64,000 nucleotides of DNA from DTHT01 sp037444625. GTDB lineage: Bacteria; Acidobacteriota; Terriglobia; Bryobacterales; Bryobacteraceae. The DNA is taken from contig JBBIMA010000019.1 in NCBI GenBank assembly GCA_037444625.1, positions 1 through 64,000 of the forward strand. Direction: 5' to 3'. Under the pieces are notes generated by a model. The model was not told where the DNA came from, did no database searches, and saw only the letters and a list, made by a program, of their open reading frames with translations. Below, one piece after another: positions 25,898 through 33,630 of this stretch (positions are counted from its first letter, which is position 1; every line of letters begins with the position of its first letter). A program made the translations under genes and the position numbers.

Positions 25898-26510
25898 CCG
25901 AGAGTGCCTCCTCCAGTTGGGCTTGGAGCTTGCTGACGTACCGCCGCCGCTCGAGCACGCTCCGCACCTCTTCCAGCAGGCGCCGCTCGCGCCGCTCATC
26001 CCAAAGGCGGAACAGGCGGGCCAGCTCGGCGTCGGCCTGCTCGCGCAACGCGCTCAGCCGCTCGCGCGTCCGCTCGAGCTCCGCCCGCCCGGCTTGCGGA
26101 TCCTCGCGGAATGCCTCCAGCGCTTCGTTCAGCTCGAAGATCTCCCGGAGCAGCTCGGCGGGCGTGCGGCGGCCGGGCGAAACCTCCTCCAGTCCCTCCC
26201 GCCGCAGCAGGTACTCGGCCCGGGCCACCGGATCGCGCAGCACCCGGTAGGCGTCGTTCAGAATCGCCGTCCCCTCCAGCGAGTACCGCCGTTCGGCCGG
26301 CGTGGCGGAAAGAAACCGGTCGGGATGCAGCCGGCGGCTCAGCTCGTAATAGCGCCGCTGGAGGTCCTCGGGGTCCAGCTCCAGGCGCGGCTCCAGGCCG
26401 AAGAAGCGGAAGTAGTCCGGAGCGGGGGGCTGGAGCCGGTTGCAGTAAGTGCAGAACAGCGACTCGGCGGCCGGTTGTCCGCAGTGCCAGCAGCTCTCGG
26501 GCGCGTCCAT
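25875..26510 (-). CDS. hscB: Fe-S assembly J-domain co-chaperone HscB with N-terminal zinc ribbon
   Basis: J-protein that recruits IscU to HscA; 211 aa. The J domain includes DYFRFFGLEP, the HPD triad at 62-64 (LSRRLHPDRF) and ILNDAYRVLRDPVARAEYLL. The C-terminal three-helix IscU-binding domain follows. Ahead of the J domain lies a CxxC-x9-CxxC zinc-ribbon motif (Cys 7, 10, 20, 23; CWHC and CTYC). E. coli HscB lacks this, but metazoan and plant HSC20/HSCB carry it. ATG 26510 abuts the iscA stop by a one-base overlap. Confidence 0.93.
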   Translation of the reverse strand: MDAPESCWHCGQPAAESLFCTYCNRLQPPAPDYFRFFGLEPRLELDPEDLQRRYYELSRRLHPDRFLSATPAERRYSLEGTAILNDAYRVLRDPVARAEYLLRREGLEEVSPGRRTPAELLREIFELNEALEAFREDPQAGRAELERTRERLSALREQADAELARLFRLWDERRERRLLEEVRSVLERRRYVSKLQAQLEEALSDVGAHPD

Positions 26511-26833
26511 CAGGCGGTGAAGGAGGTCCCGCAGCCGCAGGTCTTCTTGGCGTTGGGGTTTTCGAACACGAAGCCGGAGCGCAGCAGGGACTCCTGGTAG
26601 TCCAGGGTCATGCCGTCCAGATAGATCATGCTTTTGGGGTCAATGAAAATGCGCACGCCGTCGAACTCGAAGACGTGATCCTTGGGCCGCTCCCGGGGCT
26701 CGACCCGGAACAGATAGCTCAAGCCCGAGCAGCCGCCCCCTTGTACGCCCAGGCGCAAGCCGCCCTCGCTGACGCCGTGCTTGCGGAAGGCTTCCCGGAT
26801 CTTCTCCAGGGCCTTGGCAGTCACCTGAATCAC
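26510..26833 (-). CDS. iscA: Fe-S cluster carrier IscA
   Basis: A-type carrier that accepts clusters from IscU/HscAB and delivers them to apoproteins; 107 aa. The three ligand cysteines are present: C35 (GGGCSGLSY), C99 and C101 (KKTCGCGTSF). Position between iscU and hscB matches the canonical isc operon. Operon position favours IscA over ErpA. Confidence 0.93.
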   Translation of the reverse strand: MIQVTAKALEKIREAFRKHGVSEGGLRLGVQGGGCSGLSYLFRVEPRERPKDHVFEFDGVRIFIDPKSMIYLDGMTLDYQESLLRSGFVFENPNAKKTCGCGTSFTA

Positions 26834-26846
26834 AGCCGCCTCCTCC

Positions 26847-27248
26847 TCAGCCCTTGCCGTCCCCGCGCGCCGCCTGCTTGCGCCGGTAATCCTCGATCGC
26901 CGCCTTGATGGCGTCCTCGGCCAGCACCGAACAGTGGATCTTGACCGGCGGCAGGCTCAGCTCGTTGACGATGTCGGTGTTGCGGATGCGCAGCGCCTCG
27001 TCCAGGGTGCGGCCTTTCAACCACTCGGTGGCCAGCGAGGAGCTGGCGATCGCGCTGCCGCAGCCGAAGGTCTTGAACTTGGCGTCCACGATCACGCCCT
27101 GCCGTTCGTCCACCTTGATCTGGAGCTTCATGACGTCGCCGCACTCGGGCGCACCCACCATGCCCGTTCCCACGCTGGGGTCGCTTTTGTCGAGCGAACC
27201 CACGTTGCGCGGGTTGGCGTAGTGATCGAGCACCTTCTCGGAATACAT
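26847..27248 (-). CDS. iscU: Fe-S cluster scaffold IscU
   Basis: Scaffold on which IscS-derived sulphur and iron are assembled; 133 aa. Ligands are C36, D38, C63 and C106 (APECGD, TFGCGSA, IHCSVLA). The HscA recognition motif LPPVK is at residues 99-103, immediately before the last Cys. The Asp after C36 is the residue that governs cluster release. Confidence 0.96.
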   Translation of the reverse strand: MYSEKVLDHYANPRNVGSLDKSDPSVGTGMVGAPECGDVMKLQIKVDERQGVIVDAKFKTFGCGSAIASSSLATEWLKGRTLDEALRIRNTDIVNELSLPPVKIHCSVLAEDAIKAAIEDYRRKQAARGDGKG

Positions 27249-27257
27249 CCCGTCCTC

Positions 27258-28472
27258 CTAATCCCGCCGCCAGGAGACCTTCTTGAGGTCCACCCCCTCC
27301 TTGGCCATCTCGTAAAGGGGCGACAGCTCGCGCAGCCGCCGCACCGCCTCGATCACCCGCCCGGCGGCGTACTCGATCTCCTCGGCCGTATTGAAGCGCC
27401 CCAGCCCGAAGCGGATCGAGGTGTGCGCCAGATCGTCGCTCACGCCCAGAGCCTTCAGCACGTAACTGGGCTCGAGCGTGGCCGACGTGCAGGCCGAGCC
27501 GCTGGAGACCGCCACGTCCTTCATGGCCATCATCAGCGATTCGCCCTCCACGTAAGCGAAGCTCATGTTCAGGTTGTTGGGCAGCCGATGCGCCAGACTG
27601 CCGTTGACGTAGACCTCGTCCAGCTCGGCCAGCAGCCGGTCCTTCAGCCGGTCGCGCAGCGCCGCCAGCCGAACCGCCTCCTCCGCCATCTCCCGGGCGC
27701 AGATCGCGCACGCCTCCCCGAAACCCACGATGCCCGGCACGTTGAGCGTGCCCGAGCGCATGCCTCGCTCGTGCCCGCCGCCGTCCATCTGGGCGGCCAG
27801 TTGCACGCGCGGGTTCTTACGCCGCACGTAAAGCGCCCCCACCCCCTTGGGACCGTACATCTTGTGGGCGCTCAGCGACATCAGGTCCACGCAATCCTCT
27901 TCCACGTTCACCGGCACCTTGCCCACAGCCTGCGTGGCGTCGGTGTGGAACAGCACGCCCCGCTCCCGCGCGATCCTTCCGATCTGGCGGATCGGCTGGA
28001 GCACCCCGATCTCGTTGTTGGCCCACATCACGCTGATCAGGATGGTGCGATCGGTGATCGCCCGGCGCAGTTGATCCAGGTCAATCAGACCCTCGCGGTC
28101 CACCGGCAGGTAGGTCACCCGCCGCCCCTGCTTCTCCAAATGCTTGCAGGCGTCCAGCACCGCTTTGTGCTCGGTCGCCGCCGTGATGATGTGATCGCCC
28201 CGCTCGGCGTACATCTCGGCCACGCCTTTGAGCGCCAGGTTGTCGGACTCCGTGGCCCCGCTGGTGAAGATGATCTCCTTGGCCGAAGCTCCGATCAGCC
28301 CCGCGATCTGCTCGCGGGCCCGCTCGACCGCCTGCTCGGCCTCCCAGCCGTAGGAGTGGCTGCGGCTGGCGGCGTTGCCGAATTTCTCGCTGAAGTATGG
28401 CAGCATCGCCTCCAACACGCGCGGATCCACCGGCGTGGTGGCGTGGTTATCCAGGTAGATCGGCTTGTTCAT
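27258..28472 (-). CDS. iscS: Cysteine desulfurase IscS
   Basis: PLP enzyme supplying persulphide sulphur for Fe-S clusters; 404 aa, the same length as E. coli IscS. PLP lysine is K204 (SLSAHKMYGPKG) and the persulphide cysteine C328 (SSGSACTSATLEPSYVL), with the long mobile loop of group I desulfurases. The iscR 3' end overlaps its start by 26 bp. A second desulfurase lies at 62480-63655 beside mnmA. Confidence 0.97.
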   Translation of the reverse strand: MNKPIYLDNHATTPVDPRVLEAMLPYFSEKFGNAASRSHSYGWEAEQAVERAREQIAGLIGASAKEIIFTSGATESDNLALKGVAEMYAERGDHIITAATEHKAVLDACKHLEKQGRRVTYLPVDREGLIDLDQLRRAITDRTILISVMWANNEIGVLQPIRQIGRIARERGVLFHTDATQAVGKVPVNVEEDCVDLMSLSAHKMYGPKGVGALYVRRKNPRVQLAAQMDGGGHERGMRSGTLNVPGIVGFGEACAICAREMAEEAVRLAALRDRLKDRLLAELDEVYVNGSLAHRLPNNLNMSFAYVEGESLMMAMKDVAVSSGSACTSATLEPSYVLKALGVSDDLAHTSIRFGLGRFNTAEEIEYAAGRVIEAVRRLRELSPLYEMAKEGVDLKKVSWRRD

Positions 28473-28956
28473 TCCGACTCCTCGCCGGCAACCGCCGGGC
28501 GCGATGGGCGTGGCGCCTCCCCGGGCGCGCCGGCCCTTCCGCCGGGCCGGGGCTTTCGGCCGGCTCGCTCAGCTCCGAGATCTTGATGCCGCCCAGCAGG
28601 CGCAGGATACCTTCGTGAATGCGCCGCAGCGGCGCCCGCACCGTACACAGCGCCGATTGCGTGCAGCGCCCTTGCCGGTCGAAGCAGGAGGCCAGGATCA
28701 CCGGCCCGTCCATGGCCAGGATCACTTCCAGGGCGCTGATCTGCCTCGGGTCGCGCGCCAGCCGGTAGCCGCCGTTGGTCCCGTAGACCGGGGCCAGCAA
28801 CCCGTGCCGGGCCAGCCGTTGCAAGACCTTGGAAAGCATCGGCAGGGGCAGGCCGTACTGGCGGGCGATCTGCTTGGCGCTGGCGCCCGGCCGGTGCAGG
28901 GCCAGGTGGCGCAGGGCGATCAGCCCGTAATCGGCTTTCTTGCTGAGCTTGAGCAT
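28447..28956 (-). CDS. iscR: Rrf2-family Fe-S regulator IscR
   Basis: Cluster-sensing repressor/activator of the isc operon; 169 aa. A winged HTH (MLKLSKKADYGLIALRHLAL, AKQIARQYGLPLPMLSKVLQRLARHGLL, GTNGGYRLARDP) is followed by three cysteines spaced C-x6-C-x5-C (ASCFDRQGRCTQSALC). These probably ligate a 2Fe-2S cluster; E. coli IscR has C-x5-C-x5-C. The tail after residue 130 is basic and low-complexity. A GACC-N5-GGTC inverted repeat sits 4 nt before its ATG. Confidence 0.92.
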   Translation of the reverse strand: MLKLSKKADYGLIALRHLALHRPGASAKQIARQYGLPLPMLSKVLQRLARHGLLAPVYGTNGGYRLARDPRQISALEVILAMDGPVILASCFDRQGRCTQSALCTVRAPLRRIHEGILRLLGGIKISELSEPAESPGPAEGPARPGRRHAHRARRLPARSRNEQADLPG

Positions 28957-28960
28957 CTCC

Positions 28961-28974
28961 GACCGATTTGGTCC
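28961..28974 (-). promoter_or_regulatory. Putative IscR operator
   Basis: The inverted repeat GACC-AAATC-GGTC (minus strand) lies between a GATAAT hexamer and the iscR ATG, overlapping the predicted transcription start. Rrf2-family operators commonly have GGAC-type half-sites, so autorepression is likely but inferred. Confidence 0.45.
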
Positions 28975-28980
28975 ATTATC
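28975..28980 (-). promoter_or_regulatory. -10 element of isc operon promoter
   Basis: GATAAT on the minus strand, 18 nt before iscR. The best -35 (TTGACG, 29011-29006) is 25 nt away, which is too far, so activation or an alternative contact may be needed. Confidence 0.4.
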
Positions 28981-29137
28981 CAGCCTACCCCCGTCCCCGC
29001 CGCCCCGTCAACCGGCCCCCGGGGGCCCTTCCCCCGAGGCGAAGAGTTTCGCCGCATTCCGCCCACTGATTTGCCGGGCAGCTCGCCGCCCGCCCCGCGG
29101 GCCGCGGCCCGAGGTGCCGGAGCCCGGCGGGCCGTGC

Positions 29138-29143
29138 TAGACT
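29138..29143 (+). promoter_or_regulatory. -10 element of sugar transferase promoter
   Basis: TAGACT in the extended form TGCTAGACT, 11 nt before ATG 29155. The same nine bases precede lpxB. Confidence 0.5.
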
Positions 29144-29154
29144 GCCAAGCGGTA

Positions 29155-30546
29155 ATGGTGAGGGTTTTTCGCGTCTCGGTGCCGACCGGAGTCTTCGTGC
29201 TGCTGGTCTCCGAGGCCCTGCTGCTGGTCTGCGCCTTCATCCTGGCCTGCTTCCTGGTGCTGGAGGTGGACCCTGTGGTCTTCCTCTGGTACGACGGCGG
29301 CCTGATGCGCATCCTGGCGGCGGCGGCCAGCGTCATGCTGGCCTTGCACTTCCTGGACCTGTACGGGGGCCGCTGGGTCCCTTCTCGAACCACGCTGGTG
29401 CTGGAGGTCGGACAAGCCTTCGGGTTCGCCTTCCTGTTGCAAGCCCTGCTGACCTACGTCAACCGCGAGTGGATGCTGCCCCGCTGGGTGATGATCGCGG
29501 GCAGCGGGCTGGGAATCGTCTTCCTGGTGGGCTGGCGCCTGTTTTACGACTCCGTGATCGGGCGGGCCGTGGGGGCGCAACGCGTGCTGTTTCTGGGCGC
29601 CAATCCCGTGGTCTGTGAGATTGCTTCCTATCTGGAGCGCCATCCGGAGTCCGGTCTGGTGAACCTGGGCTATCTGGACGACGAGCAGCCGCCCGGCAAC
29701 GCCCTCAACGGCGCGCCCATTCTGGGGCCGTTGAGCGCCTTGCGGCAGGTGGTGGCCGAGACCCGTCCCGACCGCATCGTGGTCGGCCTTTCCGAGCGCC
29801 GCCGGCGCCTGCCGCTCCAGGAGCTGCTCGACTTGCGTTTTTCGGGCATCGTCGTGGAGGACGCATCCGCCGCCTACGAGGCGCTGCGCGGGCGCATCTC
29901 GACCAAGGACCTCCGCCCGGGGCAATTGATCTTCTCCGGCGAGCTGGGCCCGCGGCCGGGCTACGTGCGGCTCCAGGATTTCTACTCCGTTCTGATCGCC
30001 CTGGCCGGCGCACTGGCGACCCTGCCCCTGATGCTGCTGGTCGCTTTGGCCGTCAAGCTGACCTCGCGCGGGCCGATCCTCTACCGGCAGACCCGGGTGG
30101 GGCTCCACGGGCGGCCTTTCACGCTCTACAAATTCCGCTCGATGTACGCCGACGCCGAGGCGCGCAGCGGGGCGGTCTGGGCCGCCAGGGACGATCCCCG
30201 CGTTACGCCGGTAGGCCGCTGGCTGCGCCGCTTGCGCCTGGACGAGCTGCCCCAGTTCTTCAACGTCCTCAAAGGCGACATGTCCATCGTCGGACCCCGC
30301 CCGGAACGCCCCGAGTTCGTCAAAGTCCTCTCGGAGAAGATCCCCTTTTACCGCCAGCGGCACTTCGTCAAGCCCGGCATCACCGGCTGGGCCCAGGTCA
30401 ACTACAAATACGGCGAAACCCTCGAGGACACCATCGTCAAGCTGGAGTACGACCTCTACTACATCAAGCACCTCTCGCCCGCCCTGGACGCCTACATCAT
30501 CTTCCAGACCTTCAAGACCATGCTCCGGCTGCGCGGCGCGCAGTGA
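29155..30546 (+). CDS. Polyprenyl-phosphate sugar-1-phosphate transferase (EpsB/PEP-CTERM type)
   Basis: Initiates exopolysaccharide synthesis by moving a sugar-1-phosphate onto undecaprenyl phosphate; 463 aa. The N-terminal half has four to five membrane helices and a CoA-binding-like domain (VGAQRVLFLGANPVVCEIASYLERHP). A further helix (VLIALAGALATLPLMLLVALAVKL) leads into the C-terminal catalytic domain: SRGPILYRQTRVGLHGRPFTLYKFRSMY, RLRLDELPQFFNVLKGDMSIVGPRPERPEF, and KPGITGWAQVNYKYGET. The organisation matches WcaJ/EpsB-type enzymes associated with PEP-CTERM loci, but no exosortase is in this window. ATG 29155 or GTG 29158 could initiate. Confidence 0.9.
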   Translation: MVRVFRVSVPTGVFVLLVSEALLLVCAFILACFLVLEVDPVVFLWYDGGLMRILAAAASVMLALHFLDLYGGRWVPSRTTLVLEVGQAFGFAFLLQALLTYVNREWMLPRWVMIAGSGLGIVFLVGWRLFYDSVIGRAVGAQRVLFLGANPVVCEIASYLERHPESGLVNLGYLDDEQPPGNALNGAPILGPLSALRQVVAETRPDRIVVGLSERRRRLPLQELLDLRFSGIVVEDASAAYEALRGRISTKDLRPGQLIFSGELGPRPGYVRLQDFYSVLIALAGALATLPLMLLVALAVKLTSRGPILYRQTRVGLHGRPFTLYKFRSMYADAEARSGAVWAARDDPRVTPVGRWLRRLRLDELPQFFNVLKGDMSIVGPRPERPEFVKVLSEKIPFYRQRHFVKPGITGWAQVNYKYGETLEDTIVKLEYDLYYIKHLSPALDAYIIFQTFKTMLRLRGAQ

Positions 30547-30566
30547 GGCCGGGCGGAGCGCGCCTT

Positions 30567-31841
30567 TCAGGCTTCCGAGACCTTGGCCAGCACGTAGGGA
30601 CCTTCCGGAATGACGGCCACCGAGGCGCCGCGCGGCAGATCCTCCAGCAGGACTTCCACCGCCCGCTCGAAGCTCGGCAGCGAGCGGCCCCAGAGCGAGC
30701 GGTGGAACTTGGCAGGCAGGCCCGGCACGTAGTAGAACAGCTCGGCCTTGGCCGCCACCAGGGCCAGCTTCTCGAGCTGCCACTGGTCCACCGTCACCGG
30801 CGCCGTCAGGATGCGATCCAGGAACTCGCGCCGGTCGGGAAAGGCCTCGAGCATCTGCTGGAACTCCCGAGCGCCCGCGCCTTCCTGGCAGGCCGCCGCC
30901 AGCAGGATCCTGCCGCCGGGCTTGACGATGTGCGCCGCGGCCGTCGCCCCCTTGATCGCCTGGTAGAAGGTCAAGTCCAGCGGGTAGCCGGCGCCGGTGG
31001 TGATCACGGCATCCGCCGGCGCCTCCAGCCATTCGAGCATGGTCCGGGAGACGAACTCGACCCCGCGGCCGTGCGCCTCCACGGGATCCCCCGCGAAGAC
31101 CCCGGCGATGCGCCGGTCGCGGGCCAGCGCTACGTCCACCATGAAGTCGTGGCGCGCCATCGCCGCGATCTCCAGCAGCTCGCGGTGCAGCGGATTGTCC
31201 CGGATCGAGCCCTCGATGGCCCGCGGATCGCGCATGAACCGCGGGCTGTGCAGCGCTTCGATGGTCGGGCGCGCCGCCAGCCCCGGCGCGATCAACTTCC
31301 GCCCGCCCGAGTAGCCCAGCATCAGGTGCGGCTCGATGAAGCCCAGCGTGATGTGCAGGTCGGCGGCCAGGAAGCGCTCGTCAATCCGGACGGGCACGCC
31401 CGAAGCGGTGCGGCCCAACTCCCGGTGCGCCGCCTGATCCCGGGCGTCGTGGTTCTCCACCCGCCGGCCTTCGGCCACTGCGTCTCCCACAATTTCGCGC
31501 ATCTCGGCCTCGGTGGCCGGCCGGTGCAGTCCGGTGGCGATCAGGATCGTGATCGCGTCGCGAGGAACGCCCGCCCGTTCCAGCCGGGCCAGCAGCGGCG
31601 GCAGCACCAGCCGGTTGGGAGCCGGGCGGGTGATGTCGCACACCGAAATCGCGGCCGAGCGCTTCCCCCGCGCCAGCTCGACCAGGGGCGGGCAGCCGAT
31701 CGGCTGATCCAGGGCGCGCTCGATCGCCCCGACGGGATCCTCCAGCGGCTGCGCCGAGCGCGCCTCCAGGCAGCGGTAACGAAAGCCCGCGGGCAACTCC
31801 GCGTCGAGCCCGGTCTTGCCGAACGCCAGCCTCACGCGCAT
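30567..31841 (-). CDS. LarA-like nickel-pincer racemase
   Basis: 424-residue member of the lactate racemase (LarA) family, which uses a nickel-pincer nucleotide bound to Lys. Visible motifs are CDITRPAPN, ATGLHRPATEAE (catalytic His), and GFIEPHLMLGYSGGRKLIAPGLA, which carries a second His and the cofactor-anchoring Lys. The C-terminal domain contains DAVITTGAGYPLDLTFYQAIKGATAAAHIVKPGGRILLAA. No larB, larC or larE genes for cofactor synthesis are nearby. LarA homologues act on various 2-hydroxyacids, so the substrate is open. ATG 31841 lies 9 nt after GACAAT. Confidence 0.87.
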   Translation of the reverse strand: MRVRLAFGKTGLDAELPAGFRYRCLEARSAQPLEDPVGAIERALDQPIGCPPLVELARGKRSAAISVCDITRPAPNRLVLPPLLARLERAGVPRDAITILIATGLHRPATEAEMREIVGDAVAEGRRVENHDARDQAAHRELGRTASGVPVRIDERFLAADLHITLGFIEPHLMLGYSGGRKLIAPGLAARPTIEALHSPRFMRDPRAIEGSIRDNPLHRELLEIAAMARHDFMVDVALARDRRIAGVFAGDPVEAHGRGVEFVSRTMLEWLEAPADAVITTGAGYPLDLTFYQAIKGATAAAHIVKPGGRILLAAACQEGAGAREFQQMLEAFPDRREFLDRILTAPVTVDQWQLEKLALVAAKAELFYYVPGLPAKFHRSLWGRSLPSFERAVEVLLEDLPRGASVAVIPEGPYVLAKVSEA

Positions 31842-31850
31842 ACAGGCACG

Positions 31851-31856
31851 ATTGTC
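31851..31856 (-). promoter_or_regulatory. -10 element of LarA-like gene promoter
   Basis: GACAAT on the minus strand, 9 nt before ATG 31841, predicting a leader of about 3 nt. Confidence 0.35.
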
Positions 31857-31879
31857 TCAGAACCCGCCGCGCGGCGCGA

Positions 31880-32773
31880 TCAGCCTTCCGGCGCGCCGCT
31901 CTCCGGCCGGGCGGGTGGTTCGGAAACCTCGGCCCGCCGCCGCGCCGCCCATTCCGCCCCGGCCAGGATCACCATGGCGGCCAGAAAACTCCACAGGATG
32001 ATGCTTGCCGAGTAGTAGAACGGGCCGTACTCGCGGCGCAGCTTGGCCCGCCACAGCGGCCAGGTGAGCAGGTTCAGGTACTGCATCGCCTGGAGCGCCA
32101 GGCCGACCACCAGGGCCGCGGGCGCCGCCTCGCGCCAGCTCACCCGCCGGTTGGGCAACTTCCAGTAGATCAGCAGCAGCATGGCCAGCACCAGCGGCAC
32201 GGCTCCCAAGTTCAGCAGCACGGCCAGCGGCGCCTCCAGCCAGGCCGGCGGCCCGAGCATCAGGCGCACCACCGGGGGATCCATCCCGGTCAGGATCGTG
32301 GCCCCCAGCGCCAGCGTGCCGCAGGCGAAGATCAGGCCCATGCTGAGGGCCTGGTTGCGCCAGTAGCTGCGGTGCCGGCTCACTCCCCACACCCGGTTCA
32401 GCGCCACCTCCAGCGGAATGAAAACGCCGTTGGCCGTGAACAGCAACAACAGCAGCGAGACCAGGGGCAGCGCCCCGCGATCCTGCACTACCACGCGCAG
32501 GTTGTGCACCACGAAGTCCCCCAGCTCGCCCGGGAAGTACTGGTTCACCGCCGCGTAAACCGCCTCCGCTCCCGCCCGCCAGCGCAATCCCCAGCGGCAC
32601 AGCGAGGCCATCACGATCAAAAAAGGGAAGAACGACAGCATCACGCTGGCCGCCACCGCCAGAGCGTATACGTGCACCTCGGTGCGCAGCCAGTACTCCA
32701 GCGTGGGCCGGAACCGGCGCAGCAACTCCCGCCCGGCGGGCGGCTTGGGCAGGCCGATGTTCAAGTCAGCCAT
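31880..32773 (-). CDS. YihY/BrkB-family inner membrane protein
   Basis: 297-residue polytopic membrane protein of the YihY/virulence-factor BrkB family, function unsettled. About six hydrophobic segments are visible (YALAVAASVMLSFFPFLIVMASL, LPLVSLLLLLFTANGVFIPLEVALNRVW, LGLIFACGTLALGATIL-like, APLAVLLNLGAVPLVLAMLLLIYW, AAPAALVVGLALQAMQYL, IILWSFLAAMVILAGAEWAARRR). The FTANGVFIPLEVALNRVWGV segment is the family signature area. The C-terminus is a short Pro/Glu-rich tail. ATG 32773 is the only sensible start. Confidence 0.83.
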   Translation of the reverse strand: MADLNIGLPKPPAGRELLRRFRPTLEYWLRTEVHVYALAVAASVMLSFFPFLIVMASLCRWGLRWRAGAEAVYAAVNQYFPGELGDFVVHNLRVVVQDRGALPLVSLLLLLFTANGVFIPLEVALNRVWGVSRHRSYWRNQALSMGLIFACGTLALGATILTGMDPPVVRLMLGPPAWLEAPLAVLLNLGAVPLVLAMLLLIYWKLPNRRVSWREAAPAALVVGLALQAMQYLNLLTWPLWRAKLRREYGPFYYSASIILWSFLAAMVILAGAEWAARRRAEVSEPPARPESGAPEG

Positions 32774-32814
32774 TCTCGCCTATCCGCGCCGCCGGCTGCC
32801 GAGGTCCCCCGGCC

Positions 32815-33582
32815 TCAGGCGTCCTTGAGCTCTTCGGGGAAAACGGCGTAGCCCGGCGGGGGCGGAAAGTAGCTGTGCAACAACTCCAGGCGCCGGCGGA
32901 GAAAGCGGCTGGGGAGCTGGCGCGGCCCGGTCTCGACGTCAATGTCGCAGCAGATGCCGTGCAGATACAGCGTCAGGGTGTCAATGAAAGCCTGCCGGGC
33001 GTAAGTCCGGAAGGCCTTGGTCTCCCGGCGCAGGTTGCTCTGCCGGCGCAGGAGGGATTGCTTGAGCTGCCAGCCTTGATCGTCCACCTCGCCGTGAATG
33101 CGGTTGCTCAGCTCGTCGCGCAGCAGCCGGTGGAAAGCCTCCTCGACCTCGGCGGGCAAATGATCGGCCGCCAGGGTCGCCACGGCGCGGAAGAAGTAGT
33201 AGTGATACTCGGCCACCTCGCGGCCCTTGATCGCCAGCACCGCCACCGGCCCGGGCGGCGAGTCGAATTGGGCGGCCGCGGCCTGCGCCTTTTCACCCGG
33301 TTTCTCGAAGGTGACCAGCTCTTCTCCCTTGCCGTTGGGCTTTTCCAGGTAGGGCACCAGGAACACGCACAGTCTGGGCAGCAAGGCCTGGATGGCCGGA
33401 GGCAGGGCGGCCACCGGGTCCTGCAAGTAATCCCGCAAGTCCTCCTCGGCGATGGGCAGCGCCGCGAAATAGGCCACGGCGTTGCTCAAGGGAATGACCT
33501 CGTGGCGGAAGCGCTCGGCAAACTCCTGGACGCGGAGCTTCCCCACCTCGGTTTGGGTGGACATCTTGCGGCTTGGCTTCAT
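32815..33582 (-). CDS. Conserved hypothetical protein
   Basis: 255-residue soluble protein that I do not recognise. It has no signal peptide or membrane segment. It is mostly helical, with many aromatic and charged residues (PVAVLAIKGREVAEYHYYFFRAVATLAADHLPAEVEEAFHRLLRDEL; HGICCDIDVETGPRQLPSRFLRRRLELLHSYFPPP). The CCDIDVE segment is striking, but no metal motif is evident. ATG 33582 is given. A TACAAT at 33586-33581 overlaps that ATG and would instead favour ATG 33564 (MSTQTEVG). Transcription is divergent from lpxB. Confidence 0.65.
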   Translation of the reverse strand: MKPSRKMSTQTEVGKLRVQEFAERFRHEVIPLSNAVAYFAALPIAEEDLRDYLQDPVAALPPAIQALLPRLCVFLVPYLEKPNGKGEELVTFEKPGEKAQAAAAQFDSPPGPVAVLAIKGREVAEYHYYFFRAVATLAADHLPAEVEEAFHRLLRDELSNRIHGEVDDQGWQLKQSLLRRQSNLRRETKAFRTYARQAFIDTLTLYLHGICCDIDVETGPRQLPSRFLRRRLELLHSYFPPPPGYAVFPEELKDA

Positions 33583-33586
33583 TGTA
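33581..33586 (-). promoter_or_regulatory. -10 element before hypothetical gene
   Basis: TACAAT in GTTACAAT, the same context as the hslV promoter; 16 nt before ATG 33564. Confidence 0.4.
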
Positions 33587-33616
33587 ACAGAACGCTCCAA
33601 GCCCCGCCGCGCCTGC

Positions 33617-33622
33617 TAGACT
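33617..33622 (+). promoter_or_regulatory. -10 element of lpxB promoter
   Basis: TAGACT in TGCTAGACT, 8 nt before the lpxB GTG. The expected leader is 1-2 nt. Confidence 0.5.
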
Positions 33623-33630
33623 GCTTCGGT

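Noticed and set aside
24116..25936. 606-codon open frame antisense to hscA
   Set aside because: It mirrors the codon bias of hscA in a GC-rich genome, has no family motifs, and hscA itself is certain.
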